Shown here one piece after another: positions 14,530 through 20,745 of a stretch of 20,745 nucleotides of DNA. This stretch comes from Fimenecus sp963624605. GTDB lineage: Bacteria > Bacillota > Clostridia > Oscillospirales > Acutalibacteraceae. A model generated the notes under the pieces. That model was not told where the DNA came from and did not search any database. It saw only the letters and a program-made list of their open reading frames with translations. The stretch covers positions 1 to 20,745 of the forward strand of contig CAVFQD010000033.1 in the NCBI GenBank assembly GCA_963624605.1, given 5' to 3'. Numbering within the stretch: position 1 is the first letter of the stretch; every line of letters starts with the position of its first letter. The translations under genes were made by a program, and so were the position numbers.

Positions 14530-14556
14530 AAACACAGAGAACCGTCCCCTGTGTTT
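14530..14556. repeat. Hairpin repeat copy C (right of peptidase gene)
   Basis: Perfect 8-base arms AAACACAG / CTGTGTTT around AGAACCGTCCC. It is inverted relative to copy B (26/27) and direct relative to copy A (23/26). A further CCCCGTGTTTC half-copy follows at about 14560-14570. Confidence 0.8.
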
Positions 14557-14582
14557 GTTCCCCGTGTTTCAAAATAATTCGT

Positions 14583-14611
14583 TTGCGTTTTTCGCACCGA
14601 TATAGTAATAT
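14583..14611 (+). promoter_or_regulatory. Candidate promoter of the unknown 205-aa gene
   Basis: TTGCGT (14583-14588), 17 bases, TAATAT (14606-14611); TATAAT follows a few bases later but lacks a partner at good spacing. Moderate support. Confidence 0.5.
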
Positions 14612-14640
14612 ATAATAAATAAATCAGCGAGGTGCGATAT

Positions 14641-15258
14641 ATGGCGAACAGGTACACTCTTACCGAACAGCAGAAGGTTATTGATACATATTTGAAGGGT
14701 TGCGTTAACCTGTACGGTTTTGTTACGCCGAGGCAGTTTTTGAAAGTATATAATCGATACAATACACCCAAAATCCGCAAGGACGACCTTCTCAATTGCG
14801 GTATGAAGCTGATGCGCTATTCGTACGACAGCTATTACATTTATTCAAATGCAATTGTGAACAAAAGAGTTTCCGATGAAAAAATCGGGCAAATTGCATA
14901 TCTTCAGGAGGGTAAAAAGTATTATACTCCGACCCAAGAGGAAATACTGAAATATGCGGATCCGAATTATTCCCCTGAAAATGAGTATACCAAGGCGTTA
15001 TGCGACTTTTTTGTCGATGATATGGACGCGTCCCCGATTATTGCAAGCGTTATTGTCAAACAGATTGAATGGCGTGTGCGGATCGAAGAACCGTTTGGCG
15101 AGCTATTGCACCTTGTGGAAAGCCACGGAATTGAGCTTGAGGACGAAGAACAGGCAAACGAGCTGATTTTCAAAATGCAGAATATGCACAACAATTGCAG
15201 AAAATGGGCTAATTGCGGCTACACTCCGTCGGACCTGTTCTTTTCAAAGGAGCGTTAA
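14641..15258 (+). CDS. Unknown protein, Clostridia hypothetical family
   Basis: This 205-residue, mostly helical, soluble protein has no signal peptide or membrane segment. I cannot assign a function. The N-terminal part (NLYGFVTPRQFLKVYNRY, then RKDDLL) reads like a small helix-turn-helix or helical bundle, and the C-terminal segment ends in NNCRKWANCGYTPSDLF. From memory, similar N- and C-terminal phrases occur in Firmicutes proteins that carry an extra SEC-C zinc motif; that motif is absent here. The start is the ATG at 14641, preceded by GAGGTG at six bases; the in-frame GTG at 14632 is inside the ribosome site. It stands alone, 85 bases past repeat copy C, and a 6-bp hairpin without a T run (15322-15337) follows it. 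Confidence 0.8.
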   Translation: MANRYTLTEQQKVIDTYLKGCVNLYGFVTPRQFLKVYNRYNTPKIRKDDLLNCGMKLMRYSYDSYYIYSNAIVNKRVSDEKIGQIAYLQEGKKYYTPTQEEILKYADPNYSPENEYTKALCDFFVDDMDASPIIASVIVKQIEWRVRIEEPFGELLHLVESHGIELEDEEQANELIFKMQNMHNNCRKWANCGYTPSDLFFSKER

Positions 15259-15365
15259 CGCAACGGAATTCGGCTGAAGATTAAGCTAACACTGAAATTT
15301 CGAACAAGAGCCGCCTTCAGATGCAGGAGCACCTGCACCGAGCAGTAAATTTGTAAAAACAACTG

Positions 15366-15394
15366 TTGACAAACACGCCTGAGCGTAGTATTAT
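15366..15394 (+). promoter_or_regulatory. Promoter of the Mn riboswitch-mntP transcript
   Basis: TTGACA (15366-15371), 17 bases, TATTAT (15389-15394). The predicted start lies just before the riboswitch aptamer. Confidence 0.85.
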
Positions 15395-15407
15395 ATTCGA
15401 AATACTT

Positions 15408-15525
15408 TTCCTGTGAGGGAGTAGCGAGCGCAGGCTTACTGCGTAGCAAGTCAACATACTGGTCTTATTGACCTGGCTTGCTTCAAATCGCGAGACTCAT
15501 GTATAACCGCGCGCTGTACTTGTAG
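15408..15525 (+). promoter_or_regulatory. yybP-ykoY (manganese) riboswitch
   Basis: The conserved GGGAGTAGC block at about 15417-15425 and CGAGACTCA at about 15490-15499 flank variable stems, including GTCAACATACTGGTC and GGCTTGC/GCAAG pairs, and the ends TGAG/CTCA close P1. This is the architecture of the yybP-ykoY class, which senses Mn2+. It lies before a terminator and mntP, the usual manganese exporter target, so Mn2+ binding should prevent termination and switch export on. Confidence 0.9.
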
Positions 15526-15547
15526 TCTTGTTTTTTCGCTTCTTCAA

Positions 15548-15594
15548 CCCGTGTGCAGCATTTGCGGCTGCATACGGGTCTTTTTATTTTTTGG
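15548..15594 (+). terminator. Riboswitch-controlled terminator before mntP
   Basis: The stem CCCGTGTGCAGC / GCTGCATACGGG (one mismatch) is followed by TCTTTTTATTTTTT, immediately ahead of the mntP ribosome site. It is the expected expression platform of the upstream manganese riboswitch. Confidence 0.9.
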
Positions 15595-15605
15595 AGGAAT
15601 GAAAA

Positions 15606-16193
15606 ATGGATTGGGGATTTATGTTTTTCTTTAACAGCGTGCTGCTCGGAGTCGGACTTGCAATGGACGCGTTTTCCGTTTCAATGGCGAACGGACTCAA
15701 CGAACCGAAGATGAGCAAGGGTAAAATGTGCGGCATCGCAGGCGTTTTCGGTGCTTTTCAGGCGATTATGCCTATGACCGGATGGATATGCGTTCATACG
15801 ATAGTTCGGTATTTCACAAAATTTGAAAGGTTTATACCTTGGATAGCGCTCGTGCTTCTGCTCTATATCGGCGGCAAAATGCTTATCGAGGGCATTCGCA
15901 ACAAGGGCGAGGTCGTTGAAAAGCCGGGTCTCGGCTTCGGCGCATTGCTCGTTCAGGGTATTGCAACCTCTATCGACGCGCTCAGCGTAGGCTTTACCAT
16001 AGCAGAGTACGGATGGGTTATGGCGTTGACCGCCTCGCTTATCATCGCCGCAGTTACATTTGTTATATGTATGTCGGGTCTTGCCATCGGCAAAAAATTC
16101 GGCACAAAGCTGTCGAACAAGGCTGACATTTTAGGCGGAGTTATCCTCATCGCCATCGGTCTTGAGATATTCCTGACCGGAATTTTCGGATAA
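15606..16193 (+). CDS. mntP: Manganese efflux pump MntP
   Basis: This 195-residue membrane protein has six predicted helices built as two repeats of the DUF204/MntP unit. Each repeat holds a conserved Asp in a matching phrase: LAMDAFSVSMANG (Asp21) and GIATSIDALSVGF in the second half. The family exports Mn2+ across the cytoplasmic membrane. The ATG at 15606 follows GGAGGAATG at normal spacing. It is regulated by the yybP-ykoY riboswitch and terminator in its leader and ends before a strong bidirectional terminator, so it is a self-contained manganese-homeostasis unit. No anomalies. Confidence 0.96.
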   Translation: MDWGFMFFFNSVLLGVGLAMDAFSVSMANGLNEPKMSKGKMCGIAGVFGAFQAIMPMTGWICVHTIVRYFTKFERFIPWIALVLLLYIGGKMLIEGIRNKGEVVEKPGLGFGALLVQGIATSIDALSVGFTIAEYGWVMALTASLIIAAVTFVICMSGLAIGKKFGTKLSNKADILGGVILIAIGLEIFLTGIFG

Positions 16194-16267
16194 AACGGAT
16201 TGTCGGGTAATCAAGAAAAATACGATACAATATAGAATTTCGGTTCGTGTGAAGCACCGAATCATAC

Positions 16268-16305
16268 AAAAAGACAGTTTCCTTATTACAGGAAACTGTC
16301 TTTTT
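16268..16305. terminator. Bidirectional terminator between mntP and the GPH transporter
   Basis: A perfect 11-bp stem GACAGTTTCCT / AGGAAACTGTC with a 6-base loop is flanked by AAAAA and TTTTT, so it can stop transcripts from both convergent genes. Confidence 0.92.
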
Positions 16306-16362
16306 CAAATATTTACTGTTTTATTAACGCTCAGCCTTTGCAAAGCCCCTGTTGATAATCAG

Positions 16363-18774
16363 TTATTTTTTAGCGGCTTTTTTCGCCTTCTTCTCGGCTT
16401 TAAGCTTTGCAGTCATTGCGTCCTCTTCCGCTTTAAGGCGTTCAAGCTCCGCTCTGTCGTTTGCAAGCTTTGCCTCATGGCGAGCCTTTGCCTCGTCATA
16501 AAGTGCCTCTATATCCTCAAGATGAGCATAGTTTTCCTGCTGGTTGATAAGCTTCTCCGCATAGAGATAGGGCTTTGCGGCTCTGCCGTAGCGAGCGTGC
16601 ATATCCATCTCGACCTTCTCTTTTTTGAGAATAATCTTTTTGTTTGCCATAACGGCTTTAATTTCGCCCTTGATTTTCTTAACCTCATCGGAGTTCTTTT
16701 CTTTTCTCGCCTTTGCAAGCATTTCATTGAACTCGCGGAGCTTCATTTCGCACTCATCCTCCTGAGCGAACAATTCGTCAAGAGCGGTGAAGTCGGGAGC
16801 AACAAGCTCTTCGCCGTTTGAGTAATATTCCTTGATAGCCTTACACGAGTCAAGCTTCTTCTGCGCAATTTCAATTGCAAACTTGCGGTATTCCTTTTCC
16901 TCCGCCGTGTTTTTGGGCATTGCCTTCGCCGCACGGAGCTCCGCTCTTACGCTGTCGGCATCCTGTTCAAGCAAGCCTGCGAGTCCGTTTTTAAGAACGA
17001 CCTTATTTGCTTCAACTTGCATTTTATAGAACGGAGTTTGGAACTTGTCAAGCTCTGCGCATACAAGCTTTGAAATCTCGATTTCTTCGTTTCTGTTAAG
17101 CGCTTCCTTGTAAGCCTTTTTAGCAGCTTTCTTCTGCTCCTTGTCTTTTATCGACTTGTAAGCCGGATGAACCGTTTGCGGCTCTTCGTTTACAAGCTCT
17201 TTTGCTTCTCTGATAATGTCAACCGCTTCGACAAGGTTGCCGTCATCAAGGATACCGTTTCCGTAATCCTCAAACAGTGCTCTGATTTTAAGTATACGGA
17301 CGATAGCCTTCTGATGTCTCTCATCAAGGTCATAGAAGAAGTACGGTACAACATTGAGGAACGCGCCGACAGCCGCCATGACTATCATAACGCCCATAAG
17401 CTTATAGAGCAATTCTCCGCCGTCGTTGTTTGCGTCAAGAATATCATAGGGCTGCTCATAGCCGTTACCGTCATATACGCCGTATGCCTTCTGAACGAAC
17501 GGGATAACGGACGATGTAACAAGCGTTACAATGTTACCGATTGTCGTAACAGCCGCAAACATACCGTCGATTCTCTCGCCCGAGCGATACTGCTGATAAT
17601 CTCTGATATCCGCCTGAATAGCGGGTGTTGTAATCTGCTCAAATGCGCCGACAAGCCAGTTAAGATAAACACAGGCAAACAGCCACCAGATGTTTCTCAT
17701 ATCGACTATCATTGAAAGAATGAACAGTACATTGAACATATTTACGCCGATAAGAACCTTTTTCTTGCCCCACTTTCTGATACAGATGGGTGCAAGGAGC
17801 ATTCCCCAAAGTGAGGCGTTACCGGTAAGCGTACTGATAAGTGCGTAAGTCGCACCGTTACAGGTGTGTCCGTAGGTGTATGACCACTGAAGAATTGCGC
17901 CGTATGCGCTCTCAAGGAAGCCGAGCCAGCCTGCGCACGCAATAATCCAAAAGTATTTGTTCTTCGCAACCTCGCGAAGCGAGTCCATAAAGCTAATCTG
18001 AATTGTATGCGTTTTAGCCTGAACTATCTTCTCCTCGGTATGTGCGTAAACGATAATCGTAAGCGCAATACCGAGAATTGCGAATACGGGATAGGTATAT
18101 CTGTAAACTCTTATGTCATAGTAGTCGTCGTTTGCAACCCACTGCGCAACAAGCGGAAGAATAATATTGATGATTGAGGGCGCAAGCGAATATACAACCG
18201 ATTTAACGGCAAGAACATCGGTTCTTTCCTGTGTGTTGGGCGAAAGAACATGGATGAGATTCGTGTATGCGTCGTTGAAGAAGTTATAGAAGAACTGCAA
18301 CAGCAAGCTGAAAATCAATACCATTGCGCACTTGATTACATAACCCGCTTCTTTTCCGAAAAGCATATACGGGAAAAGACTGTACATTTCCTTATACGGG
18401 AACCATACATAGGCTATGGCAATCAATGCGGTGGGAATACCCATTGAAAGAATGTACGGTCTGTACTTACCGCCCTTACCTCTTGTGTTGTCGATAATAT
18501 TCGCTCTGATTCCCGTCAAAGGAATGTTGGCAAGAGTGGAAATAAGATAAAGTATGTACATATCCGTGGGGGAAACGCCGATGGCGCCTCCGATAATCAT
18601 ATTCTGCGTTCCGACAAGGAGCGTCGAACCGAGTGTAATAATAAAATATGCACCGATACCGCCGCCTGCGTAAGCGGCAATTTCCTTAAAGGTCATATAG
18701 CGACCTACCTTGGGAACTCTCCAGTATGTTTTCACATCGCTGACTATTCCCTTAGCCTTTTGAGTTAAGCTCAT
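16363..18774 (-). CDS. GPH-family (MFS) sugar:cation symporter with long charged C-terminal tail
   Basis: This protein of about 803 residues has an N-terminal half (to about residue 480) of about 12 membrane helices with GPH-family signatures: the cytoplasmic loop RANIIDNTRGKGGKYRPYI between helices 2 and 3, and YDLDERHQK after the last helix. GPH carriers import glycosides, pentosides or hexuronides with Na+ or H+; the substrate here is unknown. Unusually, some 320 further residues follow, rich in Lys, Glu and Ala, predicted helical and largely coiled coil, ending EKKAKKAAKK. Normal GPH carriers stop near 450-500 residues. I prefer the ATG ending at 18774 (MSLTQKAKG); the ATG at 18798 would translate an AGGGGG ribosome-like site. 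It is divergent from the acyltransferase-like gene, which also carries a coiled-coil tail. Confidence 0.88.
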   Translation of the reverse strand: MSLTQKAKGIVSDVKTYWRVPKVGRYMTFKEIAAYAGGGIGAYFIITLGSTLLVGTQNMIIGGAIGVSPTDMYILYLISTLANIPLTGIRANIIDNTRGKGGKYRPYILSMGIPTALIAIAYVWFPYKEMYSLFPYMLFGKEAGYVIKCAMVLIFSLLLQFFYNFFNDAYTNLIHVLSPNTQERTDVLAVKSVVYSLAPSIINIILPLVAQWVANDDYYDIRVYRYTYPVFAILGIALTIIVYAHTEEKIVQAKTHTIQISFMDSLREVAKNKYFWIIACAGWLGFLESAYGAILQWSYTYGHTCNGATYALISTLTGNASLWGMLLAPICIRKWGKKKVLIGVNMFNVLFILSMIVDMRNIWWLFACVYLNWLVGAFEQITTPAIQADIRDYQQYRSGERIDGMFAAVTTIGNIVTLVTSSVIPFVQKAYGVYDGNGYEQPYDILDANNDGGELLYKLMGVMIVMAAVGAFLNVVPYFFYDLDERHQKAIVRILKIRALFEDYGNGILDDGNLVEAVDIIREAKELVNEEPQTVHPAYKSIKDKEQKKAAKKAYKEALNRNEEIEISKLVCAELDKFQTPFYKMQVEANKVVLKNGLAGLLEQDADSVRAELRAAKAMPKNTAEEKEYRKFAIEIAQKKLDSCKAIKEYYSNGEELVAPDFTALDELFAQEDECEMKLREFNEMLAKARKEKNSDEVKKIKGEIKAVMANKKIILKKEKVEMDMHARYGRAAKPYLYAEKLINQQENYAHLEDIEALYDEAKARHEAKLANDRAELERLKAEEDAMTAKLKAEKKAKKAAKK

Positions 18775-18805
18775 TTTTAATGTGAACCCCCTATACATTT
18801 ATACC

Positions 18806-18822
18806 TTACCGTGTTATGGTAA
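18806..18822. promoter_or_regulatory. Inverted repeat in the transporter leader
   Basis: TTACC-7 bases-GGTAA lies in the 5' leader between the promoter and the start codon of the GPH transporter. It may be an operator or a small leader hairpin; there is no further support. Confidence 0.3.
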
Positions 18823-18838
18823 TTACGGCAATAAATAT

Positions 18839-18867
18839 ATTGTACCACAAGCGCAAGTTATTTACAA
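18839..18867 (-). promoter_or_regulatory. Promoter of the GPH transporter
   Basis: TTGTAA (18862-18867), 17 bases, TACAAT (18839-18844) on the minus strand, with TG one base ahead of the -10 (extended -10). Transcription would begin about 35 bases before the preferred or earlier ATG. Confidence 0.7.
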
Positions 18868-18869
18868 TG

Positions 18870-19040
18870 AATCATATTTTACATATTTTTTGCCGATAAT
18901 ATGGTTGAATTGTACAGTAAAAGGGCGTGTACCGTCCGTTAATTGACAGGTTTACATAAAATTGAATAAAAATCAACGCCGTAATATATGCCGCTTTATG
19001 TGCGGTCGGTGTGAACGAACAATAAATTTTGTCAAAAAAC
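18870..19040. other. Shared intergenic region, central part
   Basis: The space between the divergent transporter and acyltransferase-like genes (18799-19104) has no gene I can support. Its middle holds a plus-strand TTGACA at 18943-18948 with only weak -10 candidates, and a short hairpin CCGC-7 bases-GCGG (18991-19005). These could be control sites for one or both genes. Confidence 0.35.
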
Positions 19041-19042
19041 TA

Positions 19043-19071
19043 TTTATTTATTTTTTCTAAAGTATTATAAT
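19043..19071 (+). promoter_or_regulatory. Candidate promoter of the acyltransferase-like gene
   Basis: A perfect TATAAT (19066-19071) sits 34 bases before the ATG; the -35 at 17 bases is weak (TTTATT). Confidence 0.5.
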
Positions 19072-19104
19072 AAATTGTATTTTCGAGGAAAAGGAGTTTT
19101 ATTT

Positions 19105-20655
19105 ATGCCAAAAAAGCAGGAAATGAAAAAAACGAGCACAACTCATTTCGGAATTCAGCGTAAAATCGTCGCAAATATGACGGCGGAAAGCTGGGAAACA
19201 ATACCTCATGTAACATATAACTATGAGCCGGATGTAACGGAATTTATGATTGAGTACAAGCGGCTCAACGAAAACTGTGCGCCCGAGGATAAAATCACGC
19301 TCAACACGATTATGCTTAAAATTATCGTTGAGGGCTTGAAAGCCGACCCCGCCATGAATGCGCATATTGAGTTTGACCGAAAGCTTGTAAGGGGCGAAAT
19401 TCATACCTTTCAGGACATCAACATTTCAATGCCCATGGTGCTTCCTAACGGCGAAATGATGACGATAAATCTTCACAATTTCGAGAACAAGAACTTAAAC
19501 CAGATGGTTGACTACATTAAAGATGTCAACAGAAGAGTTGCAAACACAAATCTCAACGAGGTTATGTTCGATGTTTCGCTTGATAACACCCTTACCGCCC
19601 TCAAGCACGGTAAAATCAAGCAGACGCTTTACCGCCTTATCGGTTCAAAAACGGGTAAGCACAAGGTAAAGACTCTTTCGGGCAAGGCGAAGAGAGAGTA
19701 CGAGGCTATCCCCGAGAAGGACAGACTTACAAAGAGGGATATCGAACAGGGCACAATTACGGTTTCAAACATCGGCTCGACATACCGTCAGCAGAGGGGC
19801 GAGACCTGCCTGCTCGAAATCGTTCCGCCGCAGGTTTGCGCAATAGCGCTCGGCGCCGTTCAGGATAAGCCCGTCGTTATCGTAAACGAAAACGGCGAAA
19901 AGGAAATTGCAATCCGTCAGGTTATGCCGCTTTGTATCGCATTTGACCACAGAGCGCTCGACTTCGGCGAAATCGTTCCGTTCATAAAACGCCTCGACGA
20001 AATCTTTGAAGCGCCCGAAATCATCCACACATGGAAAGACGGCGGCACAGACGACATTGATATGGAAGAAATCAAGGTTGAGCGTGAAGAGCGTGAGGCT
20101 AAGTACGAGCAGTCCAAGGAGCGCGAAAAGGCTCGCAAGGAAGCCGAGGACAAGGCAAGGAAAGCGCAGCGTGAGGCTGAAAAAGCAGAGCGTGATGCGG
20201 AAAAGGCACAGAAAGAGGCTGCCGAAAAAGCTCTCAAGGCACAAAAGGACGCCGAGGAAAAAGCACGCAAGGAAGCCGAAAAGCTTGAAAAGGAAAAGAA
20301 AGACGCCGAGGAGAAGGCTCTTAAAGCTCAAAAAGAGGCTGAGGAGAGAACCCGCAAGGAGCAGGTAAAGGCTGAAAAGGCTCAGCGCGATGCGGAGGAA
20401 AAGGCTCGCAAGGAGGCTGAAAAGGCTGCCGAAAAAGCCCGTAAGGACGCAGAAAAGGCGCAGAAAGAGGCTGAAAAGGCAGAGGAAAAAGCTCGCAAGG
20501 AAGCCGAGAAAGCGCAGAAAGACGCCGAAAAGGAAGAGAAAATCAAGCGTGAAATCGAAAAGGCTCAGCGTGATGCAGAAGAAGCGGTAAAGAGAGCCGA
20601 GGAAGCAAAACAAAAGGCGCTCGAAGCCAAAAAAGACGCGGAGAATATAGATTGA
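19105..20655 (+). CDS. Lipoyl-less E2-type acyltransferase domain fused to a K/E/A-rich coiled coil
   Basis: This is a 516-residue protein. Residues 1 to about 310 match the catalytic domain of 2-oxoacid dehydrogenase E2 enzymes (chloramphenicol acetyltransferase superfamily): TLNTIMLKIIVEGLK, QDINISMPMVLPNG, GTITVSNIGSTY, PPQVCAIALGAVQDKPVV, and the catalytic block CIAFDHRALDFGE with His282 and Asp286. The usual Gly after Asp286 is Phe. There is no lipoyl domain, swinging linker or E1-binding domain, and no E1/E3 genes are near, so it is unlikely to serve a dehydrogenase complex. Residues from about 318 to 516 are a long charged helix of K/E/A/R repeats (for example EKARKEAEKAQ). The ATG at 19105 follows AAGGAG at nine bases. 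The acyl acceptor is unknown. Confidence 0.87.
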   Translation: MPKKQEMKKTSTTHFGIQRKIVANMTAESWETIPHVTYNYEPDVTEFMIEYKRLNENCAPEDKITLNTIMLKIIVEGLKADPAMNAHIEFDRKLVRGEIHTFQDINISMPMVLPNGEMMTINLHNFENKNLNQMVDYIKDVNRRVANTNLNEVMFDVSLDNTLTALKHGKIKQTLYRLIGSKTGKHKVKTLSGKAKREYEAIPEKDRLTKRDIEQGTITVSNIGSTYRQQRGETCLLEIVPPQVCAIALGAVQDKPVVIVNENGEKEIAIRQVMPLCIAFDHRALDFGEIVPFIKRLDEIFEAPEIIHTWKDGGTDDIDMEEIKVEREEREAKYEQSKEREKARKEAEDKARKAQREAEKAERDAEKAQKEAAEKALKAQKDAEEKARKEAEKLEKEKKDAEEKALKAQKEAEERTRKEQVKAEKAQRDAEEKARKEAEKAAEKARKDAEKAQKEAEKAEEKARKEAEKAQKDAEKEEKIKREIEKAQRDAEEAVKRAEEAKQKALEAKKDAENID

Positions 20656-20693
20656 TACAGCGGTGTTGTAAACCGATAAATATTTACAGAGGC

Positions 20694-20717
20694 TTTGTCA
20701 ATAAAAGTGTGTAAGTT
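20694..20717. repeat. 24-bp sequence shared, inverted, with the left window edge
   Basis: This sequence, containing AAAGTGTGTAAGTT, equals the reverse complement of 29-52 at 21 of 24 positions. It begins 39 bases after the acyltransferase-like gene, and the bases after it differ from the left copy. It could be an insertion-sequence end or a repeat that set the window boundary. Confidence 0.5.
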
Positions 20718-20745
20718 TTTTAAAAAGATATAAATTCAAGTTTAT

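Noticed and set aside
19765..20613. Long antisense open frame (282 codons) opposite the acyltransferase-like gene
   Set aside because: It is the mirror of the K/E/A-rich repeat (giving Leu/Phe/Ser-rich text), has no ribosome site, and the plus-strand gene has clear family motifs.

Overview
The window looks like a chromosomal piece of a gut-type, low-to-mid GC Clostridia (Ruminococcaceae/Oscillospiraceae-like) genome. The basis is Firmicutes-style promoters (TTGACA-17-TATAAT), strong Shine-Dalgarno sites, a TPP riboswitch in front of an ECF ThiT component, a yybP-ykoY riboswitch in front of mntP, an alpha2-type glycyl-tRNA synthetase and Clostridia-type ABC exporters. The taxonomic call is an inference from protein style; no search was run.

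Layout. Positions 1-3393, minus strand: thiT with its TPP riboswitch, terminator and promoter, preceded by a three-gene run (PLP aminotransferase, rsmA, TSCPD-domain protein) with overlapping or nearly touching ends. Positions 3413-7721, minus: a MarR repressor and two half-size ABC exporters in one overlapping operon with probable operators at the promoter. The two NBDs carry complementary degenerate residues, as expected for a heterodimer with one active ATP site. Positions 7736-10238, minus: glyS followed by a YegS/BmrU-type lipid kinase. Positions 10247-10410, plus: tRNA-Ala(CGC) with its own promoter and terminator. Positions 10548-12973, minus: nadB-nadC (NAD synthesis). Positions 13007-13170, plus: tRNA-Arg(ACG).

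Positions 13116-14556 form a repeat-rich accessory patch. It holds a 178-bp tandem duplication that begins inside the tRNA-Arg 3' end and is full of GCGAAGC mini-hairpins, a 140-bp MITE-like element with terminal inverted repeats, three copies of a 26/27-bp hairpin repeat, and between two of those copies a peptidase S51 (PepE-like) gene with its own promoter. It is followed on the plus strand by an unknown 205-aa protein and by the manganese-responsive unit yybP-ykoY riboswitch - terminator - mntP.

Positions 16363-20655 hold the most unusual pair. A GPH-family sugar/cation symporter carries a cytoplasmic tail of about 320 residues rich in Lys/Glu/Ala. Divergent to it is a lipoyl-less 2-oxoacid-dehydrogenase E2-type acyltransferase domain fused to about 200 residues of K/E/A/R-rich coiled coil. 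Both share one 330-bp control region. This is the best candidate in the window for an undescribed two-protein system. Both ends of the window carry the same 24-bp sequence in inverted orientation (21/24), which may mark copies of a mobile element or repeat at the borders.
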